Assembly (NCBI RefSeq): GCF_018780565.1
Contig: NZ_JADMJN010000012.1
Location: 1-64,000, forward strand
Direction: 5' to 3'
DNA: 64,000 nt
Source of the DNA: Rhodoferax sp.
GTDB lineage: Bacteria; Pseudomonadota; Gammaproteobacteria; Burkholderiales; Burkholderiaceae_C
This document shows, one piece after another, positions 1-9,583 of this stretch. A program made the translations under genes and the position numbers. Each line of letters opens with the position of its first letter. The first letter of the stretch is position 1. The notes beneath the pieces were generated by a model. It saw only the letters and a list, made by a program, of their open reading frames with translations. It searched no databases and was not told where the DNA came from.

Positions 1-1859
1 ATGCGCTGGAAGCCGAACATCGAGTAGTACACATAGAACGGCACCATGATGCGGTTGTTGGTGCTGTAGCTGGTGGCGGCTGCAATCCAGCTGCTCATGC
101 CACCGGCTTCATTGATACCTTCCTGCAGGATCTGACCCTTGGTGTCTTCCTTGTAGTACATCACCTGGTCTTTATCGACCGGCGTGTACTTCTGGCCTTC
201 GGGGTTGTAAATACCAATTTGGCGGAACAAGCCCTCCATGCCAAAGGTACGCGCCTCGTCGACCAATATCGGCACCACCCGCGGGCCCAGCGCCTGATCG
301 CGCAGCAAGGTCGTCAAAAAGCGCACATAGGCCTGCGTGGTCGAGATTTCGCGGCCTTCGGCCGTGGGCTCGATCACCGACTTGAAGGTCTCCAGCGAAG
401 GCACGGTAAAGTGCTCGTCGGCCTTGGTACGGCGGTGCGGCAGATAGCCGCCCAAGGCCTCACGTCGCTCGTGCAGGTAGCGCATCTCAGGCGTGTCATC
501 GGCCGGCTTGTAGAACGGGATGTCAGCTATCTGGCTGTCCGGCACCGGGATGTTGAAACGGTCGCGAAAGATCTTGATGTCTTCATCGGTCAGCTTCTTG
601 GTTTGGTGCACATTGTTCTTGCCTTCACCGCTCTTGCCCATGCCAAAACCCTTGACGGTCTTGATCAGCAGCACAGTGGGCTGGCCTTCGTGTTTGACGG
701 CAGCGGCATACGCGGCGTAGACCTTCTTCGGATCGTGGCCGCCCCGGCGCAAGGCCCAGATCTCGTCGTCACTCATGTGCGCCACCATCTCCAGTGTGCG
801 CGGGTCACGGCCAAAGAAATGCTTGCGCACATAAGCGCCATCGTTCGCCTTGAACGCCTGGTAGTCGCCGTCCAGCGTGTCCATCATCAGCTTCTTCAAG
901 GCACCATCCTTGTCGCGCGCCAACAGGGGGTCCCAGTCGCTGCCCCACAGCAGCTTGATGACGTTCCAGCCCGCGCCGCGGAACTCGCCCTCCAGCTCCT
1001 GCACGATCTTGCCATTGCCGCGCACCGGTCCGTCCAGGCGCTGCAGGTTGCAGTTGATGACAAAAATCAGGTTGTCCAGCTTCTCACGTGCAGCCAGGCC
1101 GATGGCGCCCAGGGATTCGACCTCGTCCATCTCGCCGTCACCGCAGAACACCCAGACCTTGCGGTTGGCGGTGTCGGCAATGCCACGGGCGTGCAGGTAC
1201 TTCAAAAAGCGCGCCTGGTAGATCGCCATCAATGGGCCCAAGCCCATCGACACTGTGGGGAACTGCCAGAACTCGGGCATCAGCTTGGGATGCGGATAGC
1301 TGGACAGGCCCTTGCCGTCCACTTCCTGGCGGAAATTAAGCAGCTGCTCTTCGGTCAAACGACCTTCCAGATAGGCGCGGGCGTACACACCGGGGGACAC
1401 GTGACCCTGGATGTACAGGCAATCACCACCATGCTTCTCACTCTCGGCATGCCAGAAGTGATTGAAACCGGCACCAAACATATGCGCCAGCGAGGCAAAG
1501 GAACCAATGTGGCCGCCCAGGTCGCCACCGTCGACGGGATGGTGGCGGTTGGCTTTGACCACCATGGCCATCGCGTTCCATCGCATGTAGGCGCGCAGGC
1601 GCTCCTCGATCTCGATGTTGCCGGGGCAATGCGCTTCCTGGTCGGGTTCGATGGTGTTGACATAGCCGGTGTTGGCAGAGAACGGCATGTCGATGCTGCT
1701 TTGGCGCGCATGCTCCAGCAACTGTTCCAGCAGGAAATGGGCTCGCTCCGGGCCTTCGCTCTGAATCACTGCGGACAAGGCGTCCATCCATTCGCGGGTT
1801 TCCTGACTGTCCGCGTCATGCGCGGCCGAGCCGAATAGATTTTCGGGAACTGCTGACAT
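1..1859 (-). CDS. aceE: Pyruvate dehydrogenase E1 component, 5' part (runs off the window)
   Basis: Homodimeric-type pyruvate dehydrogenase E1: thiamine-diphosphate-dependent decarboxylation of pyruvate and transfer of the acetyl group to E2 lipoyl, in the cytoplasm. Reading the minus strand from the ATG at 1859 gives an open frame of 619 codons to the window edge; the family is about 890 residues, so the C-terminal third is missing. Diagnostic stretches are NANRHHPVDGGDLGGHIGSF-like sequence near residue 105-125 (seen as ANRHHPVDGGDLGGHIGS), and YVYYSMFGFQR at the window edge. An AAGGAG ribosome site lies just upstream of the ATG. aceF and lpd would be expected beyond the window. Confidence 0.95.
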   Translation of the reverse strand, partial: MSAVPENLFGSAAHDADSQETREWMDALSAVIQSEGPERAHFLLEQLLEHARQSSIDMPFSANTGYVNTIEPDQEAHCPGNIEIEERLRAYMRWNAMAMVVKANRHHPVDGGDLGGHIGSFASLAHMFGAGFNHFWHAESEKHGGDCLYIQGHVSPGVYARAYLEGRLTEEQLLNFRQEVDGKGLSSYPHPKLMPEFWQFPTVSMGLGPLMAIYQARFLKYLHARGIADTANRKVWVFCGDGEMDEVESLGAIGLAAREKLDNLIFVINCNLQRLDGPVRGNGKIVQELEGEFRGAGWNVIKLLWGSDWDPLLARDKDGALKKLMMDTLDGDYQAFKANDGAYVRKHFFGRDPRTLEMVAHMSDDEIWALRRGGHDPKKVYAAYAAAVKHEGQPTVLLIKTVKGFGMGKSGEGKNNVHQTKKLTDEDIKIFRDRFNIPVPDSQIADIPFYKPADDTPEMRYLHERREALGGYLPHRRTKADEHFTVPSLETFKSVIEPTAEGREISTTQAYVRFLTTLLRDQALGPRVVPILVDEARTFGMEGLFRQIGIYNPEGQKYTPVDKDQVMYYKEDTKGQILQEGINEAGGMSSWIAAATSYSTNNRIMVPFYVYYSMFGFQR

Positions 1860-1926
1860 GCTGATCTCCTTGGTTTTGGCTAATTTAGTGCAGTGCGCCT
1901 ATTTTTACATAATTATTTTCAAATTC

Positions 1927-1942
1927 CAAATAGTGCTATTTG
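1927..1942. promoter_or_regulatory. Inverted repeat in the aceE upstream region
   Basis: CAAATAG-TG-CTATTTG, a perfect 7-bp inverted repeat with a 2-bp spacer, lies in AT-rich DNA between aceE and the divergent sensor kinase gene. Its place and symmetry suit a repressor or activator site for either gene. No regulator can be named from the sequence. Confidence 0.35.
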
Positions 1943-2023
1943 ATTTCATAATGCGATACATGAATAGCAAGGCATTACCCGTTGCGACAGCCTCACGGCG
2001 ATGCGTCCCCTACACTTCACACC

Positions 2024-4570
2024 ATGCCTGTGACGCGTTCAATTTCATTCCCCAATCCGATGCATCTCCCACCAGTGACACGTTTGCGAGGCTGGTGGCG
2101 GCGGCTCACGCCAAGCCGCCAGGATCGCTTCGCTGTCCTGGCGCCGCTGGCAGCCGTTTTTCTTTTTTTGGCAGCCATCGTTGCGGTCTTCGGCTATTTG
2201 CGCCTCGAAGAAATTGACAGGGAACAGGAAGCCGTCAAACGCGATGTCGAATACACCCAGCAGCGCCTGCGTCTGCGCTTGCTGGAACGGCAGGAACAAC
2301 TGATGCGTGTTGCCCGCGAAATATCCAACCGCGAGCTTGATCCTGACGACTTCCTGGCCCGGGCAGAAGGCATGATCAACCAATACCCTGAGCTTCAGGG
2401 TCTCACCTGGATTGATGACCGGCGCCGTATCAAAGCGCACTTCAGCACCGCCAGCCTGTCGCCCAATCAGCTCCGAAGCGTCGGGACCACGCTCAAGGCC
2501 GGGGATACCGAGAACACCTACAACCTGACCAGGGAACTGCAGCAACCCATTTACGCGCAACGCGCCGCGGCACCCGACACCCAGGCCGTGCTGCAATTGC
2601 ATATTCCTTTGAGCGAACGCGTGCGATTTTCCGGTGTTCTGCTGGCCGAGTACTCCGTCGATGGACTGTTTCGCTATGGCGTGCCCGCCGAGGTTTCGGC
2701 GCGGTATGCGGTCTCTTTCCACGATGCCAACGGTGGCCTGCTTGCCGGCATCAGCATCCCGCCACGCAACCCCGCCACCAGCCTGCTGCCGTGGGCCAGC
2801 CCCGCCAACATCTACGAAGTACCTGTATCCCCGGTTGGCAACGGCCTGGTGATCCGGGCCCAAGCCTACCGAACCTCCCTGGGTGTGATCGGCAGTGGCC
2901 TGTTCTGGCTGGTGATCACACTCAGTGTCATGACGGCCTGGATGCTGATCGCCAATTGGCGCCATACCCGCCGGCGCATGCAGGCGCAGCAAGCGCTGGT
3001 GTCGGAAACAAGCTTTCGTCGCGCCATGGAAAACTCCATGCTGACCGGCATGCGGGCGCTTGACCTGCAGGGCCGCATCACCTACGTCAACGCCGCTTTT
3101 TGCCAGATGACAGGCTGGAACGAGTCCGACCTGGTAGGGCGAACTGCGCCCTTCCCCTATTGGCCCGACGCAGACCGCGCGGCGCTGAAGTCCGGTCTGG
3201 AAGATGAACTGGCGGGCAAGACCACGGCCGGTGGCATACAGGTTCGGGTCAAGCGCCGCGATGGCACACTCTTCGACGCCCGTTTGTATGTATCGCCGCT
3301 GATCGACGCCCGAGGCACCCAAACCGGCTGGATGACCTCGATGACCGACATCACCGAGCCCAACCGGATCCGTGAACAACTGTCTGCATCCCATGAACGC
3401 TTCACCACCGTGCTGGAAGCGCTGGACGCCTCCATATCAGTGGCGCCACTGGGTAGCGACGAGTTGCTGTTTGCCAACAAGCTTTACCGGCTGTGGTTCG
3501 GCACCCTGGCGGGCGGCCACCTGCAACTGGGGGCTCAGGCCGGCGTGCCCACCACCACGCCGAGTGATGAATCCCTGGATGACGTCGACGCATTCGCCGG
3601 CATGCCCACCACGATGTTGCCCGAGCGGGAAGCAGAAAGTGCGGAAGTCTATCTCGACGAATTGGGCAAATGGCTGGAAGTACGCACGCGGTACCTGAGC
3701 TGGGTCGATGGCCGCCTGGCGCAAATGGTCATCGCCACCGACATCACGGCCCGCCGGCTGGCCGAAGAGCAATCTGCAGCCCAGACCGAGCGCGCCCAGA
3801 CCGCCAGCCGCTTGATCACCATGGGCGAGATGGCATCCAGCGTGGCGCATGAATTGAACCAGCCGCTCACGGCCATCAACAACTACTGCAACGGCATGGT
3901 GTCGCGCATCAAGGCCCAACAAATCAGCGAAGAAGACTTGCTGGGCGCGCTGGAAAAAACGGCCAAACAGGCGCAGCGGGCGGGACAGATCATCCAGCGC
4001 ATCCGCTCCTTTGTGAAGCGCAGCGAGCCCAATCGCTCCCTGTCCGAAATCGCCGGCATGGTGGACGAAGCGGTGGAACTGGTGGACATCGAATTGCGTC
4101 GCCGCAATGTGCGACTCACACACTATGTGGCGCCACGCATGCCGTCCCTGCTGGTAGACCCGATCCTGATCGAGCAGGTGCTGGTCAACCTGCTCAGAAA
4201 TGCCGCCGAATCGGTTGATGCAGCCCAACGCCCCACGCCGCAACGCAGTGTCAAATTGCGGGTAGCACCTGCCCAGGTGGACGGCAAGCCGGTGATTGAA
4301 TTCACTGTCATGGACTCTGGCAAGGGTCTTGCCCCTGAAGTGCTGGCCAGACTGTATGAAGCGTTCTACTCCACCAAGGCCGATGGCATGGGCATCGGCC
4401 TGAGCCTTTGCCGCTCGATCGTGGAATCGCATCTGGGTCGAATGAAAGCCGAGAACCTCTACAATGGCGCCGAGGTCACAGGGTGCTGTTTCTCCTTCTG
4501 GATTCCGATTGCGGAGTCCCAGCCGCCGAAGGCGCAGCTTCGACACAAACAACCAAGGACGCCAGGTTAA
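2024..4570 (+). CDS. PAS-domain sensor histidine kinase (FixL/TodS-like)
   Basis: Membrane histidine kinase of about 848 residues. In order: a membrane segment near residues 37-57, a roughly 230-residue periplasmic sensor region, a second membrane segment near 290-310, a PAS domain (about 330-445, with YVNAAFCQMTGW), a second PAS-like segment, a HisKA domain with phospho-acceptor His in SSVAHELNQPLTAINNY (about His609), and a HATPase domain with DSGKGL and GMGIGLSLCRSIV. It lies 14 bp before a FixJ-type regulator, so the two are probably a pair in one operon. The ATG at 2024 is preferred over a TTG at 1982; an ATG at 2060 is also possible, and none has a strong ribosome site. The signal sensed is unknown. 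Confidence 0.88.
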   Translation: MPVTRSISFPNPMHLPPVTRLRGWWRRLTPSRQDRFAVLAPLAAVFLFLAAIVAVFGYLRLEEIDREQEAVKRDVEYTQQRLRLRLLERQEQLMRVAREISNRELDPDDFLARAEGMINQYPELQGLTWIDDRRRIKAHFSTASLSPNQLRSVGTTLKAGDTENTYNLTRELQQPIYAQRAAAPDTQAVLQLHIPLSERVRFSGVLLAEYSVDGLFRYGVPAEVSARYAVSFHDANGGLLAGISIPPRNPATSLLPWASPANIYEVPVSPVGNGLVIRAQAYRTSLGVIGSGLFWLVITLSVMTAWMLIANWRHTRRRMQAQQALVSETSFRRAMENSMLTGMRALDLQGRITYVNAAFCQMTGWNESDLVGRTAPFPYWPDADRAALKSGLEDELAGKTTAGGIQVRVKRRDGTLFDARLYVSPLIDARGTQTGWMTSMTDITEPNRIREQLSASHERFTTVLEALDASISVAPLGSDELLFANKLYRLWFGTLAGGHLQLGAQAGVPTTTPSDESLDDVDAFAGMPTTMLPEREAESAEVYLDELGKWLEVRTRYLSWVDGRLAQMVIATDITARRLAEEQSAAQTERAQTASRLITMGEMASSVAHELNQPLTAINNYCNGMVSRIKAQQISEEDLLGALEKTAKQAQRAGQIIQRIRSFVKRSEPNRSLSEIAGMVDEAVELVDIELRRRNVRLTHYVAPRMPSLLVDPILIEQVLVNLLRNAAESVDAAQRPTPQRSVKLRVAPAQVDGKPVIEFTVMDSGKGLAPEVLARLYEAFYSTKADGMGIGLSLCRSIVESHLGRMKAENLYNGAEVTGCCFSFWIPIAESQPPKAQLRHKQPRTPG

Positions 4571-4584
4571 ATCCCGGTTAAAGC

Positions 4585-5211
4585 ATGAGTTTGATTCCGA
4601 AAAAAGGCACCGTTTATGTGGTGGACGACGATGAAGCGGTCCGCGATTCGCTTCAGTGGCTGCTGGAGGGCAAAGATTACCGCGTACGCTGTTTTGAGTC
4701 AGCGGAGTCATTCTTGAGCCGCTACGACTCGCGCGAGGTAGCTTGTCTGATCGTGGACATCCGCATGGGCGGCATGACTGGCCTTGAGCTGCAAAACCGG
4801 CTGATTGAAAGCCGCTCCCCCCTGCCCATCGTCTTCATCACCGGCCACGGTGATGTGCCCATGGCCGTAGACACCATGAAAAAAGGGGCCATGGATTTCA
4901 TCCAGAAGCCCTTCAAGGAAGATCAGTTGGTGCCGCTGGTTGAGCGCATGCTGGACCACGCCAAAGGCTCCTTTGCCGAACACCAGAGTGCCGCCAGCCG
5001 TGGCGCACTGATGGCGCGCCTGACCCTGCGCGAATCACAGGTGCTGGAACGCATCGTGGCTGGACGTCTGAACAAGCAGATCGCCGACGACCTGGGAATC
5101 AGCATCAAGACGGTGGAGGCGCACCGCGCCAACATCATGGAAAAACTGAACGCCAACACGGTGGCCGATCTCCTGAAAATTGCTTTGGGACAAGTCGCCG
5201 GAAAAGTTTGA
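4585..5211 (+). CDS. FixJ/TodT-family response regulator
   Basis: A 208-residue response regulator. The receiver domain (about 8-120) has the acidic pocket VVDDDEA, phospho-acceptor Asp58 in CLIVDIRM, the conserved Thr in FITGHGD and Lys in QKPF. A LuxR-type helix-turn-helix follows (about 145-200, LTLRESQVLERIVAGRLNKQ, then SIKTVEAHRANIMEKL). It is the output partner of the preceding kinase. Its targets cannot be read from the sequence. The divergent aceE and the downstream folD are the nearest candidates. Confidence 0.9.
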   Translation: MSLIPKKGTVYVVDDDEAVRDSLQWLLEGKDYRVRCFESAESFLSRYDSREVACLIVDIRMGGMTGLELQNRLIESRSPLPIVFITGHGDVPMAVDTMKKGAMDFIQKPFKEDQLVPLVERMLDHAKGSFAEHQSAASRGALMARLTLRESQVLERIVAGRLNKQIADDLGISIKTVEAHRANIMEKLNANTVADLLKIALGQVAGKV

Positions 5212-5230
5212 AGCTATTTAATTCATAGCT
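5212..5230. repeat. Dispersed palindromic element, copy 1 (GCTAT-N7-ATAGC)
   Basis: AGCTAT-TTAATTC-ATAGCT begins directly after the response regulator stop codon. Matching 17-bp cores occur at 45683-45699 and 51398-51414, and a decayed one at 58989-59005. Confidence 0.6.
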
Positions 5231-5235
5231 ACCAG

Positions 5236-5266
5236 CGCCCGCCCAAAAAGGACCAGCGGGCGTTTT
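5236..5266 (+). terminator. Rho-independent terminator after the two-component operon
   Basis: Stem CGCCCGC (5236-5242) pairs with GCGGGCG (5256-5262) across a 13-nt loop and is followed by TTTT. It separates the kinase/regulator pair from folD. Confidence 0.7.
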
Positions 5267-5285
5267 CATTTATGGAGTTGCTTTT

Positions 5286-6149
5286 ATGACAAATCAGAAA
5301 TTCGGCCAAATCATTGATGGCCTCGCCCTTTCGGCACGGCTGCGTTCCGAAGTGGCCGCACGGGCCCTGGCCCTCAAGGCACGCGGCACCACACCTGGAC
5401 TCGCCGTAATTCTGGTGGGCGACGATCCGGCCAGCGCCGTCTATGTGCGCAACAAGGTCAAGGCCTGCGCAGATACCGGCGTGCATTCGGTTTTCGAGAA
5501 ATACGAAGCGACCCTGACCGAAGACGTACTGCTGGCCCGCATCGCCGCCCTCAACATCGACCCGACCATCCACGGCATTCTGGTGCAGATGCCCTTGCCC
5601 AGGCACATCAATCCGCACAAGGTCATAGAAGCCATCTCCGCCACCAAGGATGTGGATGGCTACGCCACCCTGAGCGCGGGAGAGCTGATGACCGGCCAGG
5701 ACGGCTTTCGGCCCTGCACGCCTTATGGCTGCATGAAGCTGATTGAGAGCACCGGTTTCGACTTGCGCGGCAAGCACGCGGTGGTCATCGGTCGCAGCAA
5801 CACCGTGGGCAAGCCCATGGCGCTGTTGCTGTTGCAGGCGAATGCCACCGTCACGGTCTGCCACAGCGCCACTGTTGACATGGGTCACTTCACCCGGCAG
5901 GCCGACGTTATCGTGGCTGCAGTCGGCAAGCGCAACGTACTCACCGCAGACATGGTCAAACCCGGTGCGATTGTGATTGACGTCGGCATGAACCGAAACG
6001 ACGACGGCAAGCTGTGTGGTGACGTCGATTTCGCTGGCGTCAAGGAAGTGGCCTCGCACATCACCCCGGTGCCCGGCGGCGTAGGCCCCATGACCATCAC
6101 CATGTTGCTGGTCAACACCCTTGAAGCTGCAGAACGCGCCGCCAAATAA
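5286..6149 (+). CDS. folD: Bifunctional methylenetetrahydrofolate dehydrogenase / methenyltetrahydrofolate cyclohydrolase
   Basis: Interconverts 5,10-methylene-, 5,10-methenyl- and 10-formyl-tetrahydrofolate in the cytoplasm, supplying one-carbon units for purine and fMet synthesis. At 287 residues it has normal family length. Seen: LAVILVGDDPASAVYVRNK with the catalytic Lys near 57, GILVQMPLP, the NADP-binding GRSNTVGKPMA loop near 165, and the C-terminal signature PVPGGVGPMTITMLL. prlC starts 6 bp downstream, so the two are probably co-transcribed. Confidence 0.97.
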   Translation: MTNQKFGQIIDGLALSARLRSEVAARALALKARGTTPGLAVILVGDDPASAVYVRNKVKACADTGVHSVFEKYEATLTEDVLLARIAALNIDPTIHGILVQMPLPRHINPHKVIEAISATKDVDGYATLSAGELMTGQDGFRPCTPYGCMKLIESTGFDLRGKHAVVIGRSNTVGKPMALLLLQANATVTVCHSATVDMGHFTRQADVIVAAVGKRNVLTADMVKPGAIVIDVGMNRNDDGKLCGDVDFAGVKEVASHITPVPGGVGPMTITMLLVNTLEAAERAAK

Positions 6150-6155
6150 GGTCTC

Positions 6156-8195
6156 ATGAACAATCCCCTGCTCTCCTTCGACGATCTGCCACTGTTTGAC
6201 CAGATCAAACCCGAACATGTGGCGCCAGCCATTGATCAACTGCTGACTGACGCCAACACGGCACTGGAAACAGTCACGGCGCAGGCGTATCCCGCGCAAT
6301 GGAGCGAGATTGCCCGTGTGCTGGATGTTTCCACCGAGAAGCTGGGGCGCGCGTGGGGCGCGGTGAGCCATCTCAACAGCGTGGCCGACACACCCGAACT
6401 GCGGGCCGCCTACAACGAAGCACTGCCCAAAATCACCGAGTTCTTCACGCGTCTGGGCGCCGACGAACGCCTCTACGCCAAATACAAGGCCATTGATCCC
6501 TCCACGCTCAACCCGGAGCAGCGCCAGGCCCACAAGAATGCCATTCGCAACTTCGTGCTGGGTGGTGCCGAATTGGTCGGTGCGGATCGGGATCGATTTG
6601 CCGCCATTCAGGAACGCCAGGCCGAACTGAGCCAGAAGTTCAGCGAAAACGCGCTGGATGCGACCGATGCCTTTGCCTACTATGCCAAGACCGATGAGCT
6701 TGAAGGCGTGCCTGAGGACGTGAAGCAGGCCGCACTTGCCGCGGCCAAGGCGGACGACAAAGAAGGCTTCAAGCTCACGCTCAAAATGCCCTGTTATCTG
6801 CCAGTGATGCAGTTCGCCAATAGCAGCGCGCTTCGCGAGCGCCTCTACCGGGCCTACGTCACCCGGGCATCAGACCAGGCAGATGAGTCAACCCGCAAAT
6901 TCGACAACTCTCCGCTGATTGCAGAAATGCTGGCATTGCGGCTGGAAGAGGCCCGACTGCTGGGTTACCAAAACTTTGGCGAACTCTCGGTCGTTCCCAA
7001 AATGGCTGATTCGCCACAGGAGGTCATCACCTTCCTGCGCGATCTCTCCGCCAAAGCGCGCCCCTTTGCCGAAAAAGACCTGGCCGACCTGCGCGAGTTT
7101 GCAGCGCAGCAGCTGAACCTGACCCATCCGCAAGCCTGGGATTGGCCTTTCGTCAGCGAAAAACTGAAGGAAGCGCGCTACGCCTTCAGCGAACAGGAAG
7201 TCAAACAATATTTCACCGTGCCCAAGGTGCTTGCAGGCTTGTTCAAAATAGTGGAGACGCTGTTTGACGTCAACATCCGCAAGGACACCGCTCCCGTCTG
7301 GCATCCAGGCGTCGAGTTCTACCGCATTGAGCGCGCAGGCCAGCTGGTGGGACAGTTCTACCTCGACCCATCGGCACGCAAAGGCAAGCGCGGCGGCGCC
7401 TGGATGGACGATGTGCGCACCCGCTGGCTGCGCCCCGACAAGCACCAGCTTCAAACGCCGGTGGCCCACTTGGTGTGCAACTTTGCCGACGGCGTGGACG
7501 GCAAGCCCGCCCTTTTGACGCATGACGATGTCACGACACTGTTCCACGAATTCGGGCATGGCTTGCATCACCTGCTGTCTCAGGTCAATGAGCGCGATGT
7601 CTCTGGCATTAGCGGCGTCGAGTGGGACGCGGTAGAACTGCCCAGCCAGTTCATGGAGAATTTCTGCTGGGAATGGGACGTCCTGCGCCACATGACATCT
7701 CACGTCGAAACGGGCGCACCGCTGCCGCGTGAATTGTTTGACAAGATGCTGGCCGCCAAGAACTTCCAGAGTGGCATGCAGACCCTGCGCCAGATCGAGT
7801 TCTCACTGTTTGACATGCTGCTGCACACCGCCCACGACCCTGCGCAGGATCTGATGCCGCTGCTGGCGCAGGTTCGCCAGGAAGTGGCGGTACTCCAGCC
7901 ACCGGAGTGGAGCCGCACGGCGCACACCTTCAGTCACATATTTGCCGGAGGTTACGCCGCCGGTTATTACAGCTACAAATGGGCCGAAGTGCTGAGCGCC
8001 GATGCCTATGCCGCTTTTGAAGAAACCGTGGGTAAAGACGGGTTGCCAAATGTCGAAACAGGTAGAAAATACAGGCAGGCCATCCTGGAAGCCGGCGGAA
8101 GTCGGCCCGCCATTGAATCATTCAAGGCATTCCGGGGCCGTGCGCCCAATTTGGACGCCTTGTTGCGGCATCAAGGCATGACAGGCCAAAAGTGA
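6156..8195 (+). CDS. prlC: Oligopeptidase A (M3 family zinc metallopeptidase)
   Basis: Cytoplasmic thimet-oligopeptidase-like enzyme that degrades short peptides, including cleaved signal peptides. The 679-residue length is typical. The zinc site HEFGH lies at His464-His468 within TTLFHEFGHGLHHLL, and the distal Glu ligand lies in the ELPSQFMENF region. It follows folD closely and overlaps or abuts the next gene. Confidence 0.95.
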   Translation: MNNPLLSFDDLPLFDQIKPEHVAPAIDQLLTDANTALETVTAQAYPAQWSEIARVLDVSTEKLGRAWGAVSHLNSVADTPELRAAYNEALPKITEFFTRLGADERLYAKYKAIDPSTLNPEQRQAHKNAIRNFVLGGAELVGADRDRFAAIQERQAELSQKFSENALDATDAFAYYAKTDELEGVPEDVKQAALAAAKADDKEGFKLTLKMPCYLPVMQFANSSALRERLYRAYVTRASDQADESTRKFDNSPLIAEMLALRLEEARLLGYQNFGELSVVPKMADSPQEVITFLRDLSAKARPFAEKDLADLREFAAQQLNLTHPQAWDWPFVSEKLKEARYAFSEQEVKQYFTVPKVLAGLFKIVETLFDVNIRKDTAPVWHPGVEFYRIERAGQLVGQFYLDPSARKGKRGGAWMDDVRTRWLRPDKHQLQTPVAHLVCNFADGVDGKPALLTHDDVTTLFHEFGHGLHHLLSQVNERDVSGISGVEWDAVELPSQFMENFCWEWDVLRHMTSHVETGAPLPRELFDKMLAAKNFQSGMQTLRQIEFSLFDMLLHTAHDPAQDLMPLLAQVRQEVAVLQPPEWSRTAHTFSHIFAGGYAAGYYSYKWAEVLSADAYAAFEETVGKDGLPNVETGRKYRQAILEAGGSRPAIESFKAFRGRAPNLDALLRHQGMTGQK

Positions 8196-8206
8196 AGGTA
8201 CACACC

Positions 8207-8869
8207 ATGAACAAGGTCATTTTGAAATTCATCCCCGCTTTCGGAGCCATGGGAGCGGCGGTTTTTTCGGCCTCATTGCTGCTGTCATTTTCCGCTCAGG
8301 CCCAGACCATCTACAAAGTGGTTGGAGCCGACGGCAAAATCAGCTTTTCCGACAAACCACCTGCCGCATCGGCCAACGCGACAGCGCTCGGCGCCGGTGG
8401 CAAGGCTATTGGCGGCGGTGGCACGCTTCCCTTCGAACTGCGCCAGGCGGCCGGCAAGTACCCGGTAACGCTTTACAGCGCTAACAACTGCGGCCCCTGT
8501 GGCTCAGGCCGCGCGCTGCTCACCAGCCGCGGTGTTCCCTTCACCGAAAAAACCGTCACAACCGCTGAAGACAGCGAAGCCCTGCAGCGCATCAGCGGGG
8601 ACAATTCCCTGCCCTTTTTGACCATCGGCAGCCAGCAGATTCGGGGCTTTGCGGATTCTGAATGGACGCAGTACCTGGACGCTGCCGGTTACCCGAAATC
8701 CTCGGTTCTGCCGCCCAGCTACCGAAACCCGGCAGCCGCGCCGCTGGTTGAACTGCAAAAAGCAGAACCGGTCGCCAAAACAGATGACGCCAAAGCACCG
8801 CGTGCACCGGCGCCGGTCAGCCAGCCGCCGGCGGAAAACTCGTCCAATCCAGCCGGCATCAAGTTCTAA
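8207..8869 (+). CDS. Exported glutaredoxin-like protein with N-terminal DUF4124 segment
   Basis: About 220 residues with a signal peptide ending near SFSAQAQ. A short DUF4124-like segment follows (TIYKVVGADGKISFSDKPP), then a glutaredoxin-type thioredoxin fold with a CGPC redox motif (NNCGPCGSGRALL) and a LPFLTIGSQQIRGF cis-Pro region. The C-terminus is a Pro/Ala-rich tail. It is probably a periplasmic thiol-disulfide protein; its partner is unknown. The ATG at 8207 is chosen because AAGG lies 8 bp upstream; a GTG at 8192 would overlap the prlC stop. It converges with rpiA, leaving 9 bp between stops. Confidence 0.85.
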   Translation: MNKVILKFIPAFGAMGAAVFSASLLLSFSAQAQTIYKVVGADGKISFSDKPPAASANATALGAGGKAIGGGGTLPFELRQAAGKYPVTLYSANNCGPCGSGRALLTSRGVPFTEKTVTTAEDSEALQRISGDNSLPFLTIGSQQIRGFADSEWTQYLDAAGYPKSSVLPPSYRNPAAAPLVELQKAEPVAKTDDAKAPRAPAPVSQPPAENSSNPAGIKF

Positions 8870-8878
8870 ACCGTCGGG

Positions 8879-9583
8879 TCAAAACGTCAGGGTTTTAACG
8901 CCGCTGGCGGTGCCCAGCAGGCAGACCTGAGCCTTCTGAAAGGCAAACACACCCACGGTCACCACACCGGGCCACTGACTCACCTGCGATTCAAAAGCCA
9001 GCGGGTCGCTGATCTGCAAACCGGTCACATCAACCAGAATCTGACCATTGTCAGTTACCAGGGGTTGCCCGTCTTTCAGACGAATCCGTGCTTGCCCCCC
9101 CATGGCTGCAAACTGCCGGATCACCTGCTGAGCCGCCATGGGAATGACTTCCACTGGCAGGGGATACTTGCCCAGCATCGGAACCAGCTTGGATTCATCG
9201 GCAATGCAGACAAACTTTCGCGACAGCGCTGCGACAATCTTTTCACGCGTCAGCGCCGCACCGCCGCCTTTTACCATGTTGCCCTGGCCGTCAATCTCGT
9301 CGGCGCCGTCAATGTAGACCGACAACTCGGCCACATCGTTCGAATCAAATACCGGAATGCCCAGGGCTTTCAGACGCTCGGTACTGGCAACAGAGCTTGA
9401 GACAGCGCCCTTGATCTGGTCCTTCATGCTGGCCAGCGCGTCGATGAACTTGTTCACCGTGGAGCCGGTGCCGACACCCACGATCTCGCCGGGCACCACA
9501 TAGTGGAGCGCGGCCTGCCCGACCAGGGTTTTGAGGTCATCTTGCGAAAGCGTCGCACTGGATTGGGGATTTGAGTTGGACAT
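8879..9583 (-). CDS. rpiA: Ribose-5-phosphate isomerase A
   Basis: Interconverts ribose 5-phosphate and ribulose 5-phosphate in the pentose phosphate pathway. The 234-residue length is slightly above the usual 220 because of an N-terminal extension. Seen: IVGVGTGSTVNKFIDAL (phosphate loop), SSVASTERLKALGIP, YIDGADEID with catalytic Asp residues, and GGGAALTREKIVA. The ATG lies at 9583. Confidence 0.96.
   Translation of the reverse strand: MSNSNPQSSATLSQDDLKTLVGQAALHYVVPGEIVGVGTGSTVNKFIDALASMKDQIKGAVSSSVASTERLKALGIPVFDSNDVAELSVYIDGADEIDGQGNMVKGGGAALTREKIVAALSRKFVCIADESKLVPMLGKYPLPVEVIPMAAQQVIRQFAAMGGQARIRLKDGQPLVTDNGQILVDVTGLQISDPLAFESQVSQWPGVVTVGVFAFQKAQVCLLGTASGVKTLTF

Noticed and set aside
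219..1838. A 539-codon open frame on the plus strand
   Set aside because: It is the antisense shadow of aceE, whose real frame on the minus strand matches the family from its ATG to the window edge.
5229..6533. A 434-codon minus-strand frame opposite folD and prlC
   Set aside because: It spans two well-supported genes in antisense and has no family-like motif.
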